Source of the DNA: Carbonactinospora thermoautotrophica
GTDB taxonomy: Bacteria > Actinomycetota > Actinomycetes > Streptomycetales > Carbonactinosporaceae
Reading direction: 5' to 3'
Assembly: GCF_001543895.1 (NCBI RefSeq)
Contig: NZ_JYIJ01000017.1
Span: 186,001 to 250,000 of the forward strand
Length of the DNA stretch: 64,000 nt
The translations under genes were made by a program, and so were the position numbers. Each line of letters starts with the position of its first letter. Positions within the stretch are counted from its first letter, which is position 1. The notes beneath the pieces were generated by a model. The model saw only the letters and a list, made by a program, of their open reading frames with translations. It searched no databases and was not told the DNA's origin. Below, in pieces: positions 34,818-42,341 of this stretch.

Positions 34818-36296
34818 ATGACCGTCGACTACAGGTCCGGCCAGGTACAGGCGCTGCGTGACAGGGCCGCGCAGGAGCAGTGGCCGGTTTCGCGGTTGGC
34901 GCGCGTGTTACACGAGCGGCTCGGTGTGAGCCTGCTGCGGGCGTGGCGGCTGGCCCATAACTGTTCCCTGTCAGCTACGGCTGAAAAGCTGGGTGAAAGC
35001 GGCCTGCATGTCAGCGGCGACACGGTCGGCCGGTGGGAAACCGGTGAGACCACCCCGGGTCTGAGGGAAGTGGACGCGCTGTGCCGCCTGTATCGCACGA
35101 ATGCCCAACAACTCGGGCTGCTGGGCGACTACACCCCTGAAGGCTGTGTAAATTCCACGCCCTTTCCGGCCAGCAGCGTGACATCCTGCGCTCCGGGCCT
35201 CGGGGCATCGTCCGTTGTCCCGGCCTGGGGTGGTTCCCTGGACCATGATCGAAAAGAGGAGGGCGCCGTGGGCGGCTTGACGCGTCGGACCATCCTGCAC
35301 AGCATCGCGGTGATGGGGGGCGCCGTGTCCGCGCCCATCCAGCAGGCCGCGAGCAGCCTGCGTGACCGGCTGGACGCGTTGTTCGACACCTCTCACATCA
35401 GCGACCGGACCGTCACCCACTGGGAACGGATCGCCGACAACTACGGCAGGACCTACCAGACAGTGCCGCCGCTGCCGCTGCTGTGCGACGCGCTCCGCGA
35501 CCTGGCGCACCTGGAGGTCGTGCTGGAGCGTCGCCAGCCCCTGGACTACCAACGGCGCCTGCTCCAGGTCAGTGCCCGCCTGTCCGCGCTGGTCGGCGTC
35601 CTCATGATCGACCTCGGCGACTACCGGGAAGCCCGCGACTGGTTCCACACCGCCTCCCTCGCCGCGGACGAGACCGAGGACCGGACCTTGCGCGCCTGGG
35701 TCGCAGCCCGCGCCGCCCTGGTTCCCCTGTACGCCGGGGACCTGCACGGGGCGGCCCAGGACGCCCAGGACGCCGCCCGGCTCGCTGGCCGTCAACCGTG
35801 CTCCGCCCTCGCGCTCGCGGCGATCACACAGGCCCGCGCGCTCGCCCAGCTCGGCTCAAGCGCCGAGGCCCGCAAGGCCCTGGAGACCGCCCATGCCGCC
35901 TTCGACCACATCTCCCGTGAGCAGAGGGAAGACACGCTGTTCGGGTACACCGAGCGACAACTGCACTTCCACACCGGCAACGTCTACGCGCACCTGGGCG
36001 CGCTGGACGAAGCCGAGGAAGCCCAGCGTCACGCCGCGGCCCTGTACTCCCCGGAGGAGTACCTCGACCCTGCCTTGATGGGCTTCGACCGGGCCTTGGT
36101 CCTCCTGAAAAGAAGCGAGCTGGACGAGGCCTGCCGGCAGGCCACCCTCACGCTCACCAGGCTGCACGAGCCCCAGCGCACCAGCATCGTCACCAGCCGC
36201 GCACGAAGCGTTCTGCATGCCATCCCGCCCAGCGAGCGGAAGCGGCCCGCGGTACGCGACTACCAGGAAGTCCTCGCCCTCACCCCAGCCGCTTGA
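34818..36296 (+). CDS. XRE-type regulator with internal TRRTIL segment and TPR-like C-terminus (module B)
   Basis: A 492 aa protein. The helix-turn-helix near residues 35-90 includes LSATAEKLGESGLHVSGDTV and GRWETGETTPGLREVDALC. GGLTRRTILHSIAVMGGAVS near residue 160 is again a twin-arginine-like, hydrophobic internal stretch. The C-terminal 320 residues are tetratricopeptide-like (LVGVLMIDLGDYREARDWFH, HTGNVYAHLGALDEAEEAQR). ATG 34818 follows GAGGGGGAG. It is divergent from the DUF5999 operon and 19 bases upstream of a GNAT gene. Likely controls the module and itself through the repeats at 34675-34719. Confidence 0.85.
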   Translation: MTVDYRSGQVQALRDRAAQEQWPVSRLARVLHERLGVSLLRAWRLAHNCSLSATAEKLGESGLHVSGDTVGRWETGETTPGLREVDALCRLYRTNAQQLGLLGDYTPEGCVNSTPFPASSVTSCAPGLGASSVVPAWGGSLDHDRKEEGAVGGLTRRTILHSIAVMGGAVSAPIQQAASSLRDRLDALFDTSHISDRTVTHWERIADNYGRTYQTVPPLPLLCDALRDLAHLEVVLERRQPLDYQRRLLQVSARLSALVGVLMIDLGDYREARDWFHTASLAADETEDRTLRAWVAARAALVPLYAGDLHGAAQDAQDAARLAGRQPCSALALAAITQARALAQLGSSAEARKALETAHAAFDHISREQREDTLFGYTERQLHFHTGNVYAHLGALDEAEEAQRHAAALYSPEEYLDPALMGFDRALVLLKRSELDEACRQATLTLTRLHEPQRTSIVTSRARSVLHAIPPSERKRPAVRDYQEVLALTPAA

Positions 36297-36315
36297 GGCC
36301 GCCGCCGACGCAGCC

Positions 36316-36807
36316 ATGGGCGAGTTCCAGCTACGCGCCTACCGTGCCGAAGACCACGACCAGGTCCTGGCCCTGCACCGCACTGGACTCGCCCACGTCG
36401 GCATCCGGCCCGGTGACGGGATCTACTACGAACACGACCTCACCGACCCCGACACCTTCCGCAGCCTCTACCTTGGCGCCAGGTCCCGATTCCTCGTCGG
36501 TGAACACCACGGTCGCCTCATCGCGATCGGCGGACTCAAACAGATCGACGACCGCACCGCCGAGATCGTCCGCATGCGCGTGCACCCCGACTTCCAGGGG
36601 CGCGGCTTTGGCCGGCGGCTCCTCGTCGCGCTTGAGGAGGAGGCCCACAGCCTCGGCTACCACGTGATCCAGCTCGACAGCAGCAGCCTGCAGCAGCGGG
36701 CTGTCCACCTGTACCGAAGTCACGGCTACCAGGAAACCCACCGCCGGCAAGTAGGCGGCGCCGAAGTGATCTATTTCCGCAAATACCTGCCAAGGCAGTC
36801 GCGCTGA
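36316..36807 (+). CDS. GNAT family N-acetyltransferase
   Basis: A 163 aa GNAT. MRVHPDFQGRGFGRRLLVAL is the acetyl-CoA-binding motif A, and IQLDSSSLQQRAVHLYRSHG is motif B. The start ATG 36316 lies 19 bases after the regulator stop, so the pair is co-transcribed. The GIRPGDGIYYEHDLTDPDTF insert is not typical of ribosomal acetyltransferases and suggests a small-molecule or amino-acid substrate. Confidence 0.83.
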   Translation: MGEFQLRAYRAEDHDQVLALHRTGLAHVGIRPGDGIYYEHDLTDPDTFRSLYLGARSRFLVGEHHGRLIAIGGLKQIDDRTAEIVRMRVHPDFQGRGFGRRLLVALEEEAHSLGYHVIQLDSSSLQQRAVHLYRSHGYQETHRRQVGGAEVIYFRKYLPRQSR

Positions 36808-36910
36808 TGGAGGCCGTGTCGGTCCAGTGGCCGATGCTCTCCCCGTCCGGATCCGTTCCGCCACCGGTTGACGCCGGCAAGGGTGAAACCGGGAGGTGAA
36901 GGAGGCTTAC

Positions 36911-38042
36911 ATGACAGTGGCGTATGAGGATCTGCCGCCCCGGCGGTTGGGCGAAAGCGGGATCGAGGTGTTTCCGCTCGGGATGGGTTGTTGGGCGATT
37001 GGCGGCCCGGACACCAACCTGGGGCTGCCCATGGGCTGGGGTACTGCGGATGATGACGCGTCGCTGCGCGGCCTGGTTCGGGCGTTCGAGCTGGGTGCGA
37101 ACCTGTTCGACACCGCCGATGTGTACGGGCACGGGCGTTCGGAGCGGCTTTTAGGACGCCTCCTGCGGGAGGTGCCGCGTGAGCGGGTGGTGGTCACCAG
37201 CAAGGTGGGGTACTTCGCCGGCACCGCGCCGAACGCGTATTCCCCGCTGCACATGCGCCACCAGCTGGAGCAGACGCTGGAGAACCTGGGCACCGACTAC
37301 CTGGATGTGTACTTCCTGCACAACTTCCACTTCGGACCGGGCGACGAGTACCTGATGCCGGCGGTGGAACAGATGCGCCGGTTCCAGACCGAGGGGCTGG
37401 TGCGCGCGGTGGGGATGCGCGGCCCGCACCGATTCGCGGTCGAGCGGCTGACGGTGGCCAAGGGTGAGCGCGCCGACAAGTACGCCCGGTTCCGGCGGGT
37501 GTTCGAGGTGGTGCGCCCGCAGGTGCTCGCCGTGCGGTACAACGCGCTGACCCCCGACACCCCGCAGGGTGGGGAGGACATCTTCGCGTTCGCGGCCCGG
37601 CACGGGGCGGGGCGTGTTGATCAACAAGCCATTGGCGCAGGGCCTGCTGACCGGCAAGTACGACCCGGCCTCACCTCCGGTGTTCGGCCCGGGTGATCAC
37701 CGGGTGCGCAAGCGGCGGTTCACCCCGGCGGCGCTGCGACTGATCGACGCCGAGTTGGTGCCGCTGCGGGAACGGTTCGGACCGCGGCCGGAAGACCTTG
37801 CGCGGGTGGTGTTGCGGTACTGCCTGCAGCGCGCGGACAACGCCGCGGTGCTGGTCGGATTCACCACCCCGGAGCAGGTGGAGGCGAACTTCACGGGCCT
37901 GGGCGAGCCGCTGTCAGCCGAGGACCTGGAATTCGTGCGCGAGCACATGGGAACGCTGCGCCAGGCGCTGGACGCGACCGGGGAGGTCTTCACCGACGAG
38001 GTAGCCGCCCCGACGATCGGAGTAGGCCGCGATGAGCGGTGA
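36911..38042 (+). pseudogene. aldo/keto reductase with a single-base frameshift
   Basis: The first part reads RLGESGIEVFPLGMGCWAIG, NLFDTADVYGHGRSERLLG (catalytic Asp and Tyr) and RVVVTSKVGYFAG (Lys), to DIFAFAARHGAG. At the G run 37609-37612 one extra G shifts the frame; the rest (GVLINKPLAQGLLTGKYDP, NAAVLVGFTTPEQVEANFTG) continues in the next frame to 38042. All catalytic residues are otherwise intact, so this is a recent mutation or a sequencing error. ATG 36911 has GGAGG at 5 bases. Its end overlaps the next gene by 11 bases. Confidence 0.78.
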
Positions 38043-38877
38043 CGGCCAGCTGTCGCTGCTCGCCCCGCAGGTTCCGGTACGGCGGGCGACGCCCGGGCAG
38101 TTGCGGCTGGTGACCTGGAACGTGCAGCACTCCGCCCCGCAGCGCGCCCGCCGCCAGGTCGCCTGGCTGGCCGAGCGCCCCGAGGCGGACGTGGTGGTGC
38201 TCACCGAGGTCACCGACTCCGCCGGCGGCCGTGCCCTGATCCGGGAGTTGGCCGACCGCGGCTATCAGGTGATCGCCCCAGCCGACACGGGTGGGGACTA
38301 CCGGGTGGTCCTCGCCGCGGCGTCCGGTATCGACCTGCACGCCGTCGAACACCCGGTGCCGGTGCTACCGCACCGCCTGGTCACCGCCCGGCTGCGCCTG
38401 GGCAGGCGCACAGTCGGCGTCGCCGGGCTGTACGTGCCCTCGCGGGGGCCGCAGGAGCGCCGCAACGAGGCCAAACGCGCCTTCCAGGACGCGGTCAGCG
38501 CCTGGCTGCCCCGGCTGCGCGAGGACCTGGGGGACGGGCCGGTGGTGGTCGCCGGGGACCTCAACGTGCTCGAACCCGGCCACCAGCCCCACTACCCGAT
38601 CTTCGGCGACTGGGAGTACGCCTTCTACCGCGACTTCGCCCGCGCCGGCCTGGTCGACGCGTTCCGCGCCCTGCACCCGGAAGCGGTCGAGCACTCCTGG
38701 TACGGCCGAGCCGGCAACGGCTACCGGTTCGACCACGCCTTCATTGGCGCCCGCGATCTGGACCGGCTCCAGGCCTGCCACTACCTCCACCAGCCCCGGT
38801 TGGGCGGGCTGAGCGACCACGCCGCCCTGGCCGTCGTGCTCACCCTCGACGAGTCCCGCACCGCCCCGGCCGGATAG
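38032..38877 (+). CDS. endonuclease/exonuclease/phosphatase family protein
   Basis: A 281 aa protein of the exonuclease III-like fold: RLVTWNVQHSA, VVVLTEVTD (metal-binding Glu), VAGLYVPSRGP, VVVAGDLNVLEPGHQP (GDxN), YRFDHAFIGARDL and LSDHAALAV (SDH). All active-site elements are present. It could cut DNA at abasic sites or cleave a phosphodiester or lipid phosphate. ATG 38032 lies inside the end of the aldo/keto reductase gene, so the two are coupled. Confidence 0.85.
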   Translation: MSGDGQLSLLAPQVPVRRATPGQLRLVTWNVQHSAPQRARRQVAWLAERPEADVVVLTEVTDSAGGRALIRELADRGYQVIAPADTGGDYRVVLAAASGIDLHAVEHPVPVLPHRLVTARLRLGRRTVGVAGLYVPSRGPQERRNEAKRAFQDAVSAWLPRLREDLGDGPVVVAGDLNVLEPGHQPHYPIFGDWEYAFYRDFARAGLVDAFRALHPEAVEHSWYGRAGNGYRFDHAFIGARDLDRLQACHYLHQPRLGGLSDHAALAVVLTLDESRTAPAG

Positions 38878-39075
38878 CCCGCGCCGCTTCCGTCGACTAC
38901 GTGCTGTAGCCGGGCAGTCCTCGGCGCCGTGCTGCTGACCACCGGGCCCACCTTTCGGGGACGGCCGTGATCCGTCACACCCATCGTCGATCACTCTCCG
39001 TGTCCACACGGTAGTGCTCGCCGTCGAACCCGCAACACCAAAACAGGGAGAACCCATGACACACCGCGCCCGCTT

Positions 39076-39241
39076 AGAGCGTGTTGCGGAACCGCTGTTC
39101 GATCAGCGAGCCGGTCATCCGCGCCACGTCGGCAAGGCGGAGGACAAGCCTCGTACCGGGTCGTACGTGGCTTGTCCGACAACGCAGCCGGCGTGGATGC
39201 GGGGGCCGGCGAGCCGGACAAGTGGTTTCGCAACACGCTCT
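39076..39241. mobile_element. 166 bp MITE-like element
   Basis: Eighteen-base terminal inverted repeats (AGAGCGTGTTGCGGAACC at 39076-39093; the reverse complement with one mismatch at 39224-39241) enclose about 130 bases without a gene. It lies in the gene-free stretch 38878-39242 and its right end abuts the IS element with one base between. GAGCGTGTTGCG-type ends are known from IS5-like elements of actinomycetes. I see no clear target duplication. Confidence 0.6.
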
Positions 39242-39242
39242 C

Positions 39243-40790
39243 AGCTTGCGATTTAACCCGTACCGCTGGCAGCGGTGTGGGTTTTCTTGATTGCGGGGTG
39301 GCGTTGAGCTGGTCTTGTTCGGCTGCCTTTGGGTCGGCCGGGGCCGCGTCCGGAGGGTTTCGGCGGACTGGCGGGGGTGCCGATCGCGGGGTGGAGTCGC
39401 AGAAAACCTCGTCGGACGCGGGTCGGGGTGAGTTTGGTCGGCGGCAGTGGTCGTTCCCAGGGCAGTCGTTGGTCCGCGACGGCGGTGCGGGCCAACCGTA
39501 GCTGGGTGTAGGCGGCCACGATGATCCAGGTCCACCGGTCGGCCTGCTCGGGGGTACGCACCGCCGGGATGACCCAGCCCAGGGTGTTCTTGACAAAGCG
39601 CAGGGTGTGCTCGATGTCGAAGCGGCGCACGTACGCCCGCCACAACACGTCCAGGTCCGCACTGCCAGACCCGGCCCACCACAGCCACAGGGCCTTGTTC
39701 CGCCCGCACGCCGTGGGCAGGCGTTGCACCTGGACCCGCACGATCGTGCCGGGCACGATCGGTGGGACGGCGCCGGTGTGCCGGCCCCGGCCGGCGAGTT
39801 TGGGGTGCAGCCCGGACCAGGCGCGCACGGTGACCGTGCCGTATTGGGTGTCGCGGCAGGTCAACTGGGCGGTCGGCGGCGGCCAGGTGGCCGGGTCAGC
39901 GCAGGCGAACCGTGCGCCGTGCCGCCGCGGACGCCCACCCACGCCCGGGAGGCGCGGTGGCGGGTCGGCGTAGAAGACCCGGTCAGCGCGGATCCGCACC
40001 AAAATCTGCACGTCCTGCCCGGCCAGGCCTTCGCTCAATGCGATCGGGTCATAGCCGGCATCGAACACAAACAACGGCCGCTGCGCCACGCCGCCGGCGG
40101 CCAGTCGCTCGGCCACCGCGGTGACCTGCCTGACCGTCACGTCGACGGCGTCCTCGTGCGGATGGATGCGGCACACGTCGACCGGAGCGGTCCACGAGTC
40201 GGGCCGCCACGACAACTGGGCGACCCACTGATACGACCAGCCCGCCACGATCGGCTGCCCCGCCGAATGCCGCGAGGGGTGATAGTAGAACCCGCGGCCC
40301 GGGCTGGTCTCCGCGTCGCAGCGCACCCACGTGCTGGCGTCCACCGCGAACACCGGCGGCCAGCCGGCCGGACGGTGCGCCGCCAGCAGGTCCCGCACCG
40401 CATCGGTGTCGACATCACCCTCGGCGAGAGCCGCATACAGGCTGCCGTGCCCACGCCGAAACAGCGGCTCCAACGACAGGTGCGGCAACGAGGTCACCGG
40501 CCCCGCCGAACCCAGCAACGCATCACCGAGCTCGAACAACGCGTCCCGGCGCCGGCGCAGACATCCGTACCAGCCCCGGCGGAACGCCACCAGCGCGGCC
40601 CGGGCGTCCCGCCGGGGCGGGGCGGGCAGCCTCAACCCGCCCGGATAGTCCACAATGGCAGTCACGGCCACCGCCCATCAACGAGATCCTTCAGCAGAAC
40701 TCGAAGATGATCAGGGCGGTGGCCGCCTCACGCCACGCCGACACGCCGGACGACGCGTGCACAGGCGCCCCCCAGGTTAAATCGCAAGCT
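39243..40790. mobile_element. insertion sequence with 16 bp terminal inverted repeats
   Basis: AGCTTGCGATTTAACC at 39243-39258 is the exact reverse complement of 40775-40790. Between them is a single transposase gene on the minus strand whose stop codon lies inside the left repeat. Total 1548 bp. No obvious target-site duplication is visible next to the ends. The right end interrupts the long repeat region shared with module A (40850-41463 begins 60 bases further). Confidence 0.8.
39253..40671 (-). CDS. DDE transposase, NF041680-like
   Basis: A 472 aa transposase. A DDE triad is recognisable as VFAVDASTW, FVFDAGYD and FDIEHTLRFVKNTLGW, with ADLDVLWRAYVRRFDIEHTL typical of the actinobacterial family annotated as NF041680. 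The C-terminus is basic and Pro-rich. It appears full length with no frameshift, so the element may be active or recently so. Confidence 0.85.
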   Translation of the reverse strand: MAVTAIVDYPGGLRLPAPPRRDARAALVAFRRGWYGCLRRRRDALFELGDALLGSAGPVTSLPHLSLEPLFRRGHGSLYAALAEGDVDTDAVRDLLAAHRPAGWPPVFAVDASTWVRCDAETSPGRGFYYHPSRHSAGQPIVAGWSYQWVAQLSWRPDSWTAPVDVCRIHPHEDAVDVTVRQVTAVAERLAAGGVAQRPLFVFDAGYDPIALSEGLAGQDVQILVRIRADRVFYADPPPRLPGVGGRPRRHGARFACADPATWPPPTAQLTCRDTQYGTVTVRAWSGLHPKLAGRGRHTGAVPPIVPGTIVRVQVQRLPTACGRNKALWLWWAGSGSADLDVLWRAYVRRFDIEHTLRFVKNTLGWVIPAVRTPEQADRWTWIIVAAYTQLRLARTAVADQRLPWERPLPPTKLTPTRVRRGFLRLHPAIGTPASPPKPSGRGPGRPKGSRTRPAQRHPAIKKTHTAASGTG

Positions 40791-41065
40791 TAGACGGCTG
40801 CGATCCTCTCGCCGTTGTTCACGACCCCACCGCCGCGTACGACCGGCTGCTGGCCGCGATCGCGGAGACCTGGCGGCAGCGGGGGGTGGGCGCCATGGGG
40901 GCGTGTGGCGGGCAGGTGGCCGGTGAGCGCGTGCGGGACGCTCACCGGCCACGGTTGGGTGGCGGGCCGTGCGGGCGGTTCTCTCGGGTCACCAGGGTTG
41001 CGGGGGCGTGGGTTGAGTTGGTGGCGCGGGAGTCCGGGCCCGCACGGCCCGCCGGCTCCGGTGGC

Positions 41066-41111
41066 GTCGAGTGTGCGTGTCGTCACACATGTGACGACAC
41101 GCACACTCGAC
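41066..41111. terminator. 46-base near-perfect palindrome
   Basis: Exact 22-base arms at 41066-41087 and 41090-41111 around CA. It corresponds to 16541-16588 and differs from it only at the centre. Confidence 0.55.
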
Positions 41112-41113
41112 GG

Positions 41114-41161
41114 AAAGGCCCGGCCGGCAGGGCACCACGGGGGACGGTGTACCGGCCGGGC
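41114..41161 (-). terminator. intrinsic terminator of the module C small-gene operon
   Basis: Arms GCCCGGCCGG and CCGGCCGGGC (41118-41127, 41152-41161) followed on the minus strand by CTTTCC; the same arrangement as after the 35 aa gene of module A. Confidence 0.7.
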
Positions 41162-41225
41162 CGGGTGGGGGCCGTCCCCGCCCCGGGGAGGCGGCGAGGG
41201 TCGGGGCGGCCTGGGGTGGGTGGCT

Positions 41226-41333
41226 TCAGCGGGGCAGCCAGCCGAGCCGGTACAGCAGGGCGGGCAGCGCCAGCAGGGCCAGGCCGAGGATGAGGATCAG
41301 CGCGACCTCGGCCTCACGGCTGAGCCGGCGCAT
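41226..41333 (-). CDS. 35 aa single-span membrane protein (module C)
   Basis: Begins MRRLSREAEVALILILGLAL and ends RLGWLPR. Same length, same helix and same start position (ATG 20 bases inside the zinc-knuckle gene) as in module A. Three copies with one length and mostly synonymous changes make this a real gene. The arginine-flanked helix would put the N-terminus inside the cell. Confidence 0.75.
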   Translation of the reverse strand: MRRLSREAEVALILILGLALLALPALLYRLGWLPR

Positions 41334-41475
41334 CGGGCACCCTCTCCCCGTACAGGGACGCGATCTCGCTCGGGGTCAGCAACAGCGAGCACGGGCCGCA
41401 CGGGTTCCCGTTGACGGTGCCCGTGCCGTGACAGGTAGCGCAGGCGGGGTCGACGACGGCGCGCATCCCGGTCAT
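41314..41475 (-). CDS. small CxxCHGTG zinc-knuckle protein (module C)
   Basis: A 53 aa protein: MTGMRAVVDPACATCHGTGT, then PCGPCS and the helix LTPSEIASLYGER. The ATG at 41475 overlaps the stop of the 80 aa gene (ATGA). Four conserved cysteines and a histidine next to the second are the probable zinc ligands. Nearly the same as the module B copy in its last 25 residues. Confidence 0.78.
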   Translation of the reverse strand: MTGMRAVVDPACATCHGTGTVNGNPCGPCSLLLTPSEIASLYGERVPDAPAQP

Positions 41476-41714
41476 TCGCGCCACCCCCAGGTGTGGACAT
41501 GCCGTTCGACGCTGGCGCGGACCTGCGGGTGGGTGGCGAGCAAGCTGAGCAGCACCTCGGTCGCGCTGTTGAGCCACTTGGGGTAGGCCGTCAGGTCCCG
41601 CAGGGTCGGGTTCGGGTGCTGCGTCCAGGCACGGACCTGCTGCAGGAACTCCTCCACGCTCACCGGGCGGGAGGCCCCGTTCTGCTGAGTGGATTCCGGC
41701 TGAGGGACGGTCAC
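41472..41714 (-). CDS. 80 aa module protein of unknown function (module C)
   Basis: An 80 aa homologue of the module B 86 aa protein: SVEEFLQQVRAWTQHPNPTL, LLSLLATHPQVRASVE and HVHTWGW. Predicted all-helical and soluble. GTG 41714 overlaps the DUF5999 stop (GTGA). Coupled between DUF5999 and the zinc-knuckle gene exactly as in module B, which argues for a conserved protein set rather than chance neighbours. Confidence 0.75.
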   Translation of the reverse strand: MTVPQPESTQQNGASRPVSVEEFLQQVRAWTQHPNPTLRDLTAYPKWLNSATEVLLSLLATHPQVRASVERHVHTWGWRE

Positions 41715-42076
41715 GCCGGCACCTCCCCACCACGCTGGGCCGGGATCCGCACCGGCAGCGGGCCAGGGTCGGGCACCAGGTGGATTCCGGGACCAGGGGC
41801 AGCCGGTCGACCACGGTGAAGCGCGTCGCGTACCCGCTCAAGGGCCGCGCCGCTGACCATCCCACCCCTGCCTTGGACGAGGTTCCGCAACCGGTCGGTG
41901 GGCCGGTGCGGAGCGGTGATCGTGCCGTCCGGCAGCAACTTCCCGGTTTCCTCGAACAGCACCACCCCGTTGCACAACAGGCTCCACCCCTGCTCCGGAT
42001 GGCACACGACCGTCCGCGCGGCCTCCCGATCCGGCGCATCCGCCGACGGACACGGCGGGGTGTGTGGGCAGATCAT
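41711..42076 (-). CDS. DUF5999 family protein (module C)
   Basis: A 121 aa protein. MICPHTPPCPSADAPDREAA and CHPEQGWSLLCNGVVLFEET are almost identical to the module B copy, but the C-terminus is about 36 residues longer and Pro/Arg/Gly rich, with no likeness to B. ATG 42076 follows GGGGGA. It heads the minus-strand operon, 265 bases downstream of an HTH regulator on the same strand. The gap holds TTGTTTACAACCGCAAAC-like sequence (about 42296-42313), a possible operator. Confidence 0.8.
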   Translation of the reverse strand: MICPHTPPCPSADAPDREAARTVVCHPEQGWSLLCNGVVLFEETGKLLPDGTITAPHRPTDRLRNLVQGRGGMVSGAALERVRDALHRGRPAAPGPGIHLVPDPGPLPVRIPAQRGGEVPA

Positions 42077-42341
42077 GCTTTCCCCCGCCACTGCTTCGGG
42101 GAAGCGGGTACCAAAGCGGGTCACGCTGCCTTCGGACAGTCGACCGGCAGCCCCAGATGATGCTGCGGCCGACGCGCAGTACGAGGCCACGGTGGCGGAA
42201 CTGGTCGTGCTGTGGTGCCGTGTCGCGGGCATGTCGCTCCTTCCGTCGCATCGTTGCGTGGGCCGCGATGGACGCTAGAGCGACTCCGGCGAAGATTGTT
42301 TACAACCGCAAACTCGCGCGAAATTGTCCTATTCGGGCTGG

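Larger units (their letters stand above)
40850..41463. repeat. long direct repeat, copy C (module C tail)
   Basis: Counterpart of 16310-16930. The first 375 bases (40850-41225), which hold no supported gene, are almost identical to the module A copy with a few one-base indels. That is a much higher identity than between the small genes that follow, suggesting recent gene conversion or duplication of this non-coding end. Confidence 0.8.
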
